A stretch of 64,000 nt of DNA from Bog-473 sp963741995. Its GTDB lineage: Bacteria; Actinomycetota; Acidimicrobiia; Acidimicrobiales; RAAP-2. Every line of letters begins with the position of its first letter. Positions within the stretch are counted from its first letter, which is position 1. Both the position numbers and the translations under genes were made by a program. The notes under the pieces were generated by a model. It searched no databases and was not told the origin of the DNA. It saw nothing but the letters and a program-made list of their open reading frames with translations. Positions 33,809 through 41,789 of this stretch are shown one piece after another. The DNA lies in the NCBI GenBank assembly GCA_963741995.1, contig CAVUKI010000007.1, forward strand, positions 354,419 through 418,418. The letters run 5' to 3'.

Positions 33809-35867
33809 GACCGGCGTGGTGCTGCCGGCCATCTGCGCCCGCCCGGCCGCCACAATGGCCGGCATGATCTTCGGCACCAGCCACTCCCCTCCCGCGTTGG
33901 TGAAGTGGACACCGTCGGTGCGCCGGATCGTCACCCCGTCTACCGTGGTGGCGAACTTGCCGCCGGGACAGGCCGCGCCGAAGAGGTTGACGCTCGAGTC
34001 CGTCGCCGGGTACTCGGCGGCCACTTCCTTCACCAGCTTGTTGTAGACGGCGAGGCGCGCCGGGTTGTCCTCCGGCCATGGCGCCCCGTCGGGCTGCTCC
34101 CCCTCATCGGTGCACGGCGCGGTCAGGAAGACCATGCGCACCCCGAACGCCGTCACCAATCGGGAGGCCTGCTCCAGTTGGCTCTTGACGTAGGCAGCGA
34201 AGGCCGGGTGCAGAATGTTCGTCCAGGCTCCGTTGTACTCGCGGTCGACCACCTCCCAGCGCCCGGCCAGGAGAACGACCACATTGGGTTTCTCGTCCCG
34301 TATCGCCGCCATCCACTGCGTTTGCCACGGCTGGTCGTTCGCCGGCGCGGCGGCAGGCGTGGGCGCGCCGTCGCAGGCGGCCGGCGGCGAATACTGGGTC
34401 CCCATGAGCTCGACCTCGGGCCCGTCGACGACGCCACAACCGAGGATGCCGTGGTCGGCCACGGTGTAGTCGTATTTGTCCTGCTCCGAGGTGTACGAGA
34501 GCCCGAGTCCGAGGGTGAGGGCCACCGAGTCGCCGAAGAGGAGGACCTTCACCGGTGGGCCTCCGGCCGAGGCCGGCAGCGTCGTGGTCGACGACGATCC
34601 GGTGTTGCCGATGTTGCCCGGCAGCGCGGTGCTGGCGACGGCCGTCGTTCCCGTCGTGGCCGCGACCACCGCCACGAGCACCGCACCGACCCCGGCGGGC
34701 ACGACCAACCACGCCCGCCACTGGCTGACGAAGGTGCCCATGCGAATCGGGCGCTCGACGAGGTGGAAGGACACGACCGAGACGGCGAACGTCACAGCCA
34801 CGCGGAGCGCGAAGAGCTCGTACCCGTAGAGCCCGGTGCGGGAGTGATCGAGCCAAATGAAGATGGGCCAGTGCCAGATGTAGAGCCCGTAGGAGATCCG
34901 GCCCACGTAGCGCACCGGTGCGCGGCGACAAGAGCCACGGCACGACGCTCTGCGGCGCCGCGACGGCCGCCAGGATGACGCTGGCGACAGAGAGCCCGAT
35001 GAGGAAGAAGCCGCCCGAGTACGGGAACGTCGACGTGGAGGTGGTCAGCACCCACAGGGCGACGGCGCCCGCGGCCCCGACGACACCCAGCACCCCGCAG
35101 AGCACCCTCCCTGTTGAGGTCTCGGGCCGCCACAACTCCCCCTTGGCCAGGCGGCCCTCTTCGTGGCGGCGCTGCGTCAGGAGCACCAGCCCCACGGCCA
35201 GCGCGCAGCCGATGAAGAGGCACTGCGATCTCGTGTCGGTGCCGAGATAGGCCCTGTTGGTGTTGAGGCCGCCGGCGTACAGGTGGTGCATCCAGAGGGC
35301 CGACGCGATGGCCGCCGCGCAACACAGGGCGAAGAGGGCACGCAGGCTGCGCGTGAAGTGCATGACGCCGAGCACCACCAGCGGCCAGATCACGTAGAAC
35401 TGCTCCTCCACCGCCAGTGACCACGTGTGCAGCAACGGCGAGGAGGCCGATGTCTCGTTGAAGTAATTGGAGTTGACGAGAATGAAGTGCCAGTTGCTGA
35501 CGTACAGGAGGGTGGCCAACGCGTCGAGGCGGAGCCCGCCGTAGGTGCCTTTCGGAACGATCACCGACGCGAAGAAGGCGACGAAGAGCAGCATCATCAG
35601 CAGCGCCGGGAGCAGGCGGCGGGCCCGGCGGACCCAGAAGGCGCCCAGCTTGATCGTCAGGGCCTGGCGCCATTCACCGATCAGCAGCGAGGTGATGAGG
35701 AAGCCCGACAGGACGAAGAAGGTGTCGACCCCCATGAACCCGCCGTCCATGTGCGGGATCCCGCCGTGGAACATCATCACGGCCAGGACCGCGCAGGCCC
35801 GCACGCCGTCGAGCGCGGGGAGGTAGGCCAGACGAGTATGCGAGACCGCACTCTCATCGTCGTGCAT
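33794..35867 (-). CDS. Acyltransferase-3/SGNH fusion protein (frameshifted)
   Basis: From the ATG at 35867: YLPALDGVRACAVLAVMMFH, FMGVDTFFVLSGFLITSLLI, WVRRARRLLPALLMMLLF and HTWSLAVEEQFYVIWPLVVL, i.e. an OafA-type acyltransferase with about ten helices. At about 34918 the frame changes, and GRISYGLYIWHWPIFIWLDH continues in the next frame. After a T/S-rich linker comes an SGNH domain: VKVLLFGDSVALTLGLGL (Ser) and the C-terminal DGVHFTNAGGEWL (Asp-x-x-His). Without the indel this would be about 690 residues, the standard fused architecture. It should acylate envelope polysaccharide. Confidence 0.9.
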
Positions 35868-36006
35868 GGGTCCCACATCCCTCCTCGGTCGCTCGGGCGG
35901 CACCGCACTCTGGGTGGCCGGGGACTCGCATTCTCGCAGAATCGGCCCGCGTCCCCGGCGCAGGCCGGAATCGCTACCCTGTGCCCCCCTGAGCCCGACC
36001 CGACCG

Positions 36007-36669
36007 TTGGCCCCGCCACTTCCGCCCCGCCGTGCCCGGGCGCGGCACCGCCGTTTCATCGCGTGTGTGCTGGTCCTCGTGGTGCTTGGCGCCGGCCTGC
36101 TCGTGCTGCGGCACCTCCGGGACGGACCGCCCCTCAGCCCGCTCCGGGCCCGCATCGTCGCTGTTGCCCAGGGTCAGGTCGGGTACCAGACCGATCCCAC
36201 GGACTCGTACTGCAACAAGTTCAGCGCGTACTGGGACGCCGGAGTCGACGACTGCGGCAACGAGAACCTCGACGAGGAGTGGTGCGCCGACTTCGCCGCC
36301 TGGGCCTGGAAGCAGGCCGGTGCCGAGGTGGCGTACCAGCTGGCGCCGGGGTTCCTGAACAGCGACTCCGCCAGCTTCTATGTCTGGGGCAACGACCACG
36401 GCACCTGGCATCCCGTCGGCTCGGGCTACACCCCACAACCGGGCGACGTCGCCGTCTACGGGCTCGACACGTCCGCAGTCACCGCCGTCCACGTGGCGAT
36501 CGTGATCGCGGCGACGGGCAACGACGCCTCGCCCGACGTCGTCAACGGTGACGGTGACCGGACCGGCTACAGCGTGGTCGAGATCGGCGATCACCAGGCC
36601 TTTGCCGACGTGAAGGGGAAGGGCGCCCCGCTGTCGGGCTATGTGTCCCCCACGTCGCCTCCGGGCTAG
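36007..36669 (+). CDS. Membrane-anchored CHAP-domain amidase-like protein
   Basis: The N-terminus is basic with one transmembrane segment (RRFIACVLVLVVLGAGLLVL). The CHAP domain follows: IVAVAQGQVGYQTDPTDSYC, the catalytic cysteine in EEWCADFAAWAWKQAG, and the catalytic histidine in SAVTAVHVAIVIAATG after PQPGDVAVYGL. CHAP domains cut peptide or amide bonds of peptidoglycan. The start is not clear: TTG 36007 gives a sensible signal anchor, and the upstream frame is open but overlaps the divergent acyltransferase start. Confidence 0.85.
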   Translation: MAPPLPPRRARARHRRFIACVLVLVVLGAGLLVLRHLRDGPPLSPLRARIVAVAQGQVGYQTDPTDSYCNKFSAYWDAGVDDCGNENLDEEWCADFAAWAWKQAGAEVAYQLAPGFLNSDSASFYVWGNDHGTWHPVGSGYTPQPGDVAVYGLDTSAVTAVHVAIVIAATGNDASPDVVNGDGDRTGYSVVEIGDHQAFADVKGKGAPLSGYVSPTSPPG

Positions 36670-38138
36670 GGCCCCGGCGTGTACCCGGCCGGCAGGGCGA
36701 TCGACTTCATTTCGAGGAAGCCCTCCAGTCCCTCAGGCCCGAACTCGCGCCCGACGCCCGACTCCTTGAAGCCGCCGAACGGCGTCGAGAAGTCGATGGG
36801 CACGGGCGCGTTCAGCATGTAGGTGCCAGTACGCACCTGACGAGCGACACCCAGACCGCGGTCGTTGTCGCCGGTCCAGACCGATCCGCACAGGCCGTAG
36901 TTGGAGTCGTTGGCGATCTCGACCGCGTTGTCGTCCCCGTCATAGGGAATGACGACGAGGACCGGTCCGAAGATCTCCTCCTGGGCGATCTTCATCTTGT
37001 TGTCCACGTCGGAGAACACCGTCGGCTGGACGTACCAGCCCTTGGCGTACTCGGACCCTGACGGCCGGCTTCCCCCGAGGGCGACCGTGGCGCCCTCTTC
37101 GCGCCCGCTGTCGAGATACCCCTCGATCCGGCTCCGTTGCCGCTCGGCCACGACCGGGCCGACCTCGGTGGTCGGGTCCATGGGGTCCCCCACCTTCATG
37201 GCGGCCACACCCGAGACGACGGCGTCGACCACCTCGGCGTAGCGCGAGCGCGGCGCCAAAATGCGGGTCTGGGCGATGCAGGCCTGCCCGTTGTTCATGA
37301 TGGCGTTGGGCAGCAGGGTGGGGATCGTCGTCGCCAGGTCGGCGTCGTCGAGGATGATGGCCGCCGACTTGCCGCCCAGCTCGAGCGTGCAGCGCTTCAG
37401 CCGTTCACCGCAGAGCCCGCCGATGCGCTTGCCGCCCACCCCGGACCCCGTGAACGAGATCTTGTCCACGCCGGGGTGCTTGACCAGGTGCTCGCTCACC
37501 TCGCGGCCGGCCGGCACCACGGAGAGGACGCCCTTGGGCAGTCCCGCGTCGGCGAAGATCTCGGCCAGACGGAACGCGTCGAAGGGCGTCTCCGGAGCCG
37601 GCTTGTAGACGACGCTGCAGCCGGCGGCCAGCGAGGGCGCCAGCTTGGCGGCCGCAATGAACAGCGGGACGTTCCACGGTGCGATGGCGCCCACCACGCC
37701 AACGGGCTCCTTCGTCACAAGCACCTGCGGGTTCAGCATGCCGGCGCGTACCTCGTCGAAGGCGTAGGTGGTGGCCAGGTCGGCGTAGTAGTTGAAGATC
37801 ATCGTGGGTGCGAGCACCTGGCCCATGCCGGAGAAGGAGATGGGCGAGCCCATCTCCTGGGTGATGATCGCGGCCATGTCGTCCATCTCGGCCATGATCT
37901 GCGCCGCCACCTTGGACAGCACCTCGCCCCGCTCGGCCGGCGCCATACGCGGCCAGGGCCCGTGGTCGAACGCGGTCCGTGCCGCCGCCACGGCCTTGTC
38001 GATGTCGCCTTCGGTGCCGTCGGGCACCCGACCGATGACCTGCTCCGTCGATGGTGAGATGACCGAGATGGTGTCGGTCCCTTCCGGGGCCACCCAGTCG
38101 CCGCCGATGAACAAGCGGTCGTAGTCCCGAATCGCCAT
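36666..38138 (-). CDS. Aldehyde dehydrogenase family protein
   Basis: The enzyme is a full-length 490-residue ALDH. The N-terminus is RLFIGGDWVAPEGTDTISVI, the NAD region contains VGVVGAIAPWNVPLFIAAAK and KISFTGSGVGG. The general base Glu253 is in LELGGKSAAI and the nucleophile Cys287 in NNGQACIAQTRI. IFGPVLVVIPYD and PFGGFKESGVGREFGPEG complete the pattern. It oxidises an aldehyde to an acid with NAD(P)+; the closest-looking group acts on medium-chain or aromatic aldehydes. The stop overlaps the stop of the convergent CHAP gene by four bases. Confidence 0.95.
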   Translation of the reverse strand: MAIRDYDRLFIGGDWVAPEGTDTISVISPSTEQVIGRVPDGTEGDIDKAVAAARTAFDHGPWPRMAPAERGEVLSKVAAQIMAEMDDMAAIITQEMGSPISFSGMGQVLAPTMIFNYYADLATTYAFDEVRAGMLNPQVLVTKEPVGVVGAIAPWNVPLFIAAAKLAPSLAAGCSVVYKPAPETPFDAFRLAEIFADAGLPKGVLSVVPAGREVSEHLVKHPGVDKISFTGSGVGGKRIGGLCGERLKRCTLELGGKSAAIILDDADLATTIPTLLPNAIMNNGQACIAQTRILAPRSRYAEVVDAVVSGVAAMKVGDPMDPTTEVGPVVAERQRSRIEGYLDSGREEGATVALGGSRPSGSEYAKGWYVQPTVFSDVDNKMKIAQEEIFGPVLVVIPYDGDDNAVEIANDSNYGLCGSVWTGDNDRGLGVARQVRTGTYMLNAPVPIDFSTPFGGFKESGVGREFGPEGLEGFLEMKSIALPAGYTPGP

Positions 38139-38270
38139 GCGTCCCTCCCAGGGATCTCAGGGGGTCCGGCCCCCGCCGCCGGCCGTGCCGGTCGGCCCCT
38201 CAAGGGTAGCGGCGCCTCGCGGGTCCGGGACAGCCCCCGCCCCGTCGCCGGCTCGCTCCCCCACGCTGCC

Positions 38271-38588
38271 TCAGCCCATCTCCGGGACTGGCTCGATGTG
38301 GGCGAGGACACCGCCGTCGGGCTCCACCCAGCCCTTTCCGGCGGCGTACGCGCACATGCCGGCGAAGCCCTGGTCCCAGCGCTCGTCGGCCGCCGGACCC
38401 GCCAACGCCCGCAGGGCCACCGGGTCGACCACGACGTGCTCGCCGTCGGAACGCAGGCGGCCCAGACCCGACTGCTGCACGACCCGGGCCAGGTCGCCAT
38501 CACCCTCGAGGGCCACCGAGAAGCGGGTGAACTCGTCGGGCTGGCGGAGCGAGACGGTCGCCTCGGACAGGTCGATCACAATGAGCAC
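38271..38588 (-). CDS. Hypothetical protein
   Basis: The product begins LIVIDLSEATVSLRQPDEFT and continues LARVVQQSGLGRLRSDGEHV, VVDPVALRALAGPAADERWD and GFAGMCAYAAGKGWVEPDGG. It looks like a small alpha/beta protein of about 105 residues, related to short actinobacterial proteins of unknown function. An ATG at 38672 is in frame but would overlap the start of the divergent phosphotransferase, so GTG 38588 is preferred. Confidence 0.65.
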   Translation of the reverse strand: MLIVIDLSEATVSLRQPDEFTRFSVALEGDGDLARVVQQSGLGRLRSDGEHVVVDPVALRALAGPAADERWDQGFAGMCAYAAGKGWVEPDGGVLAHIEPVPEMG

Positions 38589-38661
38589 GGCGTGCGACGC
38601 TACCTGCCCCTCAGCGGCCGCCTCCCACAGCAGGGCCGGGTGGTCGGTAGAGTGCCGCTCC

Positions 38662-39738
38662 GTGCCCGACATCAGCCAACGTGACCCCGATCAGGTGGCC
38701 GCCACCCTCTCGCGCTGGCTGGCCACGAAGTCGGGCGACGGCCGGGGGGCCGAGGTCTTCGACGTGAAGGCTCCCGGCTCCAACGGGTTCTCCAACGAGA
38801 CGATCCTGTGCCGTACCCGCACCGCCGGTGGCGCCGAGAAACGCCTCGTCGTCCGGGTCGCACCAACCAAGCACCTGCTCTTTCTCGACGCTGAGTTCTC
38901 CACCCAGTACCGGGCCATGCGCGCCCTGGCCGACGGGGGCTCGGCGGTCCCGCTGCCCCGTCTCGGGTGGTACGAGGAGGATCTCCAATACTTCGGTGTC
39001 CCCTTCTTCTCCATGGACCACGTCGAGGGCCTCGTGCCCTCGGACAACATCCCGTACACGATGGAGGGCTGGGTCGTCGAGGCCTCGCCCGAACAGCAGG
39101 AGCGCATGTGGTGGAGCGGCATCGACGCGCTCGCCGCGGTGCACCGCACCGACTGGCGGGCCACCGGGCTCGAGTGGCTCAGCACTCCTGCCCGCGGGAA
39201 GCCGGGGCTCGAGCAGCAGCTGTCCTACTACCGCGACTTCCTCGACTGGGCCACCAAGGGCGAGAAGGTCCCCGTGATCGAGTCGACCTGGCAGTGGCTG
39301 GTGGAGCACAAGCCTGCCGAGGACGGCGACGTGGTGATCAGCTGGGGCGACAGCCGCATCGGCAACATCATCTGGGACGACTTCCAGGCCGCGGCCGTGG
39401 TGGACTGGGAGATGGCCTCGCTGGCGCAGCCCGAGCTCGACCTGGGCTGGTGGCTGTACTTCGACCGGCAATTCTCCGAAGGACTCGGCGTGCCCCGTCC
39501 GGCGGGCTTCGGTTCGCACGAGGAGACCGTCGAGCGCTACTCCGAGATGATGGGCCGGCCCATGCGGGACATCTTCTACTACGAGATCTTCTCGGGCTTT
39601 CGCTTCGCCGTGGTCATGTACCGGCTGTCCGACCTCGTCTTCGATAGGGAGGACATGGAGGGTGACGCCGACATGGCCACCGACAACATCGCGACCCAGC
39701 TCCTGGCCAAGATGCTCGACCTGGAGCCGCCGACCTAG
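38662..39738 (+). CDS. Aminoglycoside/choline-kinase-like phosphotransferase (APH family)
   Basis: The 358-residue protein has the APH kinase layout: GFSNETILCRTRTAGGAEKR (nucleotide-binding strands), EKRLVVRVAPT, a hinge region FFSMDHVEGLVPSDNI, the catalytic loop VISWGDSRIGNIIWDD and the DFG-equivalent AAVVDWEMASLAQPELDLGW. The usual His of HGD is Trp here, as in the ACAD10/11-like branch linked to fatty-acid or hydroxyacyl-CoA metabolism. The start is GTG 38662. The stop overlaps that of the convergent gene in the tetranucleotide CTAG. Confidence 0.9.
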   Translation: MPDISQRDPDQVAATLSRWLATKSGDGRGAEVFDVKAPGSNGFSNETILCRTRTAGGAEKRLVVRVAPTKHLLFLDAEFSTQYRAMRALADGGSAVPLPRLGWYEEDLQYFGVPFFSMDHVEGLVPSDNIPYTMEGWVVEASPEQQERMWWSGIDALAAVHRTDWRATGLEWLSTPARGKPGLEQQLSYYRDFLDWATKGEKVPVIESTWQWLVEHKPAEDGDVVISWGDSRIGNIIWDDFQAAAVVDWEMASLAQPELDLGWWLYFDRQFSEGLGVPRPAGFGSHEETVERYSEMMGRPMRDIFYYEIFSGFRFAVVMYRLSDLVFDREDMEGDADMATDNIATQLLAKMLDLEPPT

Positions 39739-40130
39739 TTGTCGGAAACCGGGTCGCCCGTCGGCCCCACGGCCACGCCCGCCGCGAGCAGACGCTGGCC
39801 GAGCCAGTGCGTGCCCTCGTTGCCCTCTTCGCGCATGGCGTCGGGCCAGCCCTCGAGGATCTTGTGCAACTCGTCGACGGAGCCGATCTTGGCGATCACG
39901 TGCACGGTGATCTTGTTCTCGTACCCCGGAGGATCCTTGACGTGGATCCCCCCGAAAGGGTCTTCGCGCACGTGGGGTGCCGGTTCGCGGAGCACGTACA
40001 GCTCGCCGGTGTCCTCCACGTAGTTCAGCTCGTGCTGGACGCCGTCCTTGCCCAGCCATTCCGAACCCAACTCGAGCTCGGCTGAGGCCCTCCGGCGGGG
40101 GTCCGCTTCGTAGAACTCGTCGATGTCCAT
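39735..40130 (-). CDS. Hypothetical protein
   Basis: The 131-residue protein starts MDIDEFYEADPRRRASAELE and contains LGSEWLGKDGVQHELNYVED, VLREPAPHVREDPFGG and KITVHVIAKIGSVDELHKIL. The order recalls actinobacterial proteins of unknown function. The ATG at 40130 is taken because the longer open frame upstream overlaps the divergent gene region and loses protein character. Confidence 0.75.
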   Translation of the reverse strand: MDIDEFYEADPRRRASAELELGSEWLGKDGVQHELNYVEDTGELYVLREPAPHVREDPFGGIHVKDPPGYENKITVHVIAKIGSVDELHKILEGWPDAMREEGNEGTHWLGQRLLAAGVAVGPTGDPVSDN

Positions 40131-40238
40131 CGGCGGCACACTATCGCCGACCAGGACCATTGCAGCATCCGGTGGATTCGCGCTCGGCGGCGCTGCGGTG
40201 GGAGGGATCGGGGGAGGTCCGAGCACGACGCTGGCGGC

Positions 40239-41024
40239 ATGCCCACCCCCACCTCGAAACAGCGTGTCGCCCTCATCGACCAGATGGCAGCCGAGTGGAA
40301 GTCGATCGGCCGCTCCCGGGCCGCTGTCCGCTCGCTCCGGGCCGTCGCCGACGGCGATCCCGGCCTCTCCCTCCTCGTCGTCGGAACCGACGGCGGGCCG
40401 CCGTCGTGCCCCACGCCGTACGACCTCGTCGAGCACATGCGGCAGGCGACCGGTCGGATCCAACGCGAGGAAGCGGCCCGCCTGGTCCGGGTCCTGCTCC
40501 GCGCAGCCGATGCCGACCCCTTCATCTGCCGGATGCTGGTGCAGGCCCTGCTCCCGGGACTGGTCACGGTGGCCGGGAAGCTGCAATGGGGACGCGGCGG
40601 GGATTGGCAGGACGGGGAGGAGTTCTTCGGCGAGCTCCTCTCGACGACCTGGCTCGTGCTGCAGGAGTGGTCCGGGCAGGACCGCCCGTACGCGGTCCTC
40701 GATCTGTTGTCCGCCATCCGGTGTCGCCTGCGGCGCCAGCTCTTTCGCTCAAAGGATCTCGGCGGCCGTTCCGTCCCGCTCGCGCTCGATCCCGATCCGG
40801 GCCAGGTGGGAACCGGGTCCACCCGGCCGGAGACCGATCTCGAGGAACTGACCCGCATCCTCATCGACCTGCATCACGAGGGGATGCGACCCGACGAGGT
40901 GCAGGTGCTCTACGCCCACCACGTCCTGGGCTATTCCATGGCCGAGCTGGCCGCCTTGAGCGGACGCGATCGCCGCACCCTCTATGCCCGACGTGACCGC
41001 GGTCAGCGCCGTCTGTGCGCCTGA
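40239..41024 (+). CDS. Sigma-70-like/HTH DNA-binding protein
   Basis: The 261-residue helical protein contains DPFICRMLVQALLPGLVTVA, EEFFGELLSTTWLVLQEWSG and YAVLDLLSAIRCRLRRQLFR. These are reminiscent of sigma region 2. A C-terminal region-4-like HTH follows (MRPDEVQVLYAHHVLGYSMA with ELAALSGRDRRTLYARRDRG). Canonical -10 recognition residues are not evident, so it may be a degenerate sigma factor. It stands 18 bases before a secreted Thr-rich protein and a LysM-BTAD membrane protein, a pairing that suggests joint regulation of an envelope function. Confidence 0.75.
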   Translation: MPTPTSKQRVALIDQMAAEWKSIGRSRAAVRSLRAVADGDPGLSLLVVGTDGGPPSCPTPYDLVEHMRQATGRIQREEAARLVRVLLRAADADPFICRMLVQALLPGLVTVAGKLQWGRGGDWQDGEEFFGELLSTTWLVLQEWSGQDRPYAVLDLLSAIRCRLRRQLFRSKDLGGRSVPLALDPDPGQVGTGSTRPETDLEELTRILIDLHHEGMRPDEVQVLYAHHVLGYSMAELAALSGRDRRTLYARRDRGQRRLCA

Positions 41025-41042
41025 CCGCCGAGTGCGGAAAGC

Positions 41043-41789
41043 GTGACGCGTGCGTATCGTGTGCCCGTGTTTGGCGGAGGGCCCGGCGGCAAAGAAGGTC
41101 TGCGCTCGCGAGTTGCTCGCGGCCGCCCCAACTGGTGGGTCATCCTGGCCGTCTCACTCGGCCTCATGGCGCTCCTGGTGGCGACAGCGGGCAGCACCCC
41201 ACCGGCATCGCACCGGGAAGCCGATCCTGCGGAGGCGGCCTCCCAGTCCTCCCCACGGCCGGGCGAGCGCCTGCAGACCGGAGCCGCCCCGTTGACCCCG
41301 ACCACGACGACCACCACCACGGCGCCGACGACCACAACAACCGCACCCCCCTCGGGACCGGCCAACGATGCCTCGTCACTCCGCGCGACAGAGACCTCCG
41401 GCACCGTGAACGCTCCGCCGGCCCCGGCGCCGAGCGTCACCACGACCACGGCACCTGCGACAACAACGACGACGACAACCGCCTCGGGCTCAGCAGTGCC
41501 GGCCGACCGTACGCAGACCCAGGGCTACCTCAATCCCCCGGTCCAGCCGTCGAACAAGTACGGGTTCACCGGAGCCGGCGCCATGGAGGTCTCCGTGGTC
41601 TGGTCGGGGAACACGTACCTCACCATGGAGGTCAGCTGCCCGAGCGGGGACCAGAGCGTGGGGGGGACCGGCGCGATGGCCGCGTCACTGCCCGGCGCCA
41701 GCGGGAGTTGCCTGGCCACGGTGAGCGAGCCCACGTCGGAGACAACGTCGCTGACGTACACCATCTCCATCGGCCCCGCCGGTGGATAG
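41043..41789 (+). CDS. Membrane-anchored protein with Thr-rich linker
   Basis: The 248-residue protein has a basic N-terminus and one transmembrane helix (WWVILAVSLGLMALLVATAG). A long Thr/Pro/Ala-rich linker with two runs of threonines (TPTTTTTTTAPTTTTTAPP and TTTTAPATTTTTTTA) is followed by a compact C-terminal domain of about 75 residues (YGFTGAGAMEVSVVWSGNTY, YLTMEVSCPSGDQSVGGTGA). The linker probably crosses the cell wall and may be O-mannosylated. The stop overlaps the GTG of the next gene by eight bases, so the two are translated together. No family is recognised for the C-terminal domain. Confidence 0.8.
   Translation: MTRAYRVPVFGGGPGGKEGLRSRVARGRPNWWVILAVSLGLMALLVATAGSTPPASHREADPAEAASQSSPRPGERLQTGAAPLTPTTTTTTTAPTTTTTAPPSGPANDASSLRATETSGTVNAPPAPAPSVTTTTAPATTTTTTTASGSAVPADRTQTQGYLNPPVQPSNKYGFTGAGAMEVSVVWSGNTYLTMEVSCPSGDQSVGGTGAMAASLPGASGSCLATVSEPTSETTSLTYTISIGPAGG

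Noticed and set aside
38611..40059. 482-codon minus-strand open frame opposite the phosphotransferase
   Set aside because: It is antisense to conserved kinase motifs. Only its neighbour at 39735-40130 in another frame looks real.
41320..41500. Runs of ACC/ACG triplets in the Thr-rich protein gene as a functional DNA repeat
   Set aside because: The codons vary while threonine is kept, so the repetition is explained by the protein linker rather than by a DNA element.
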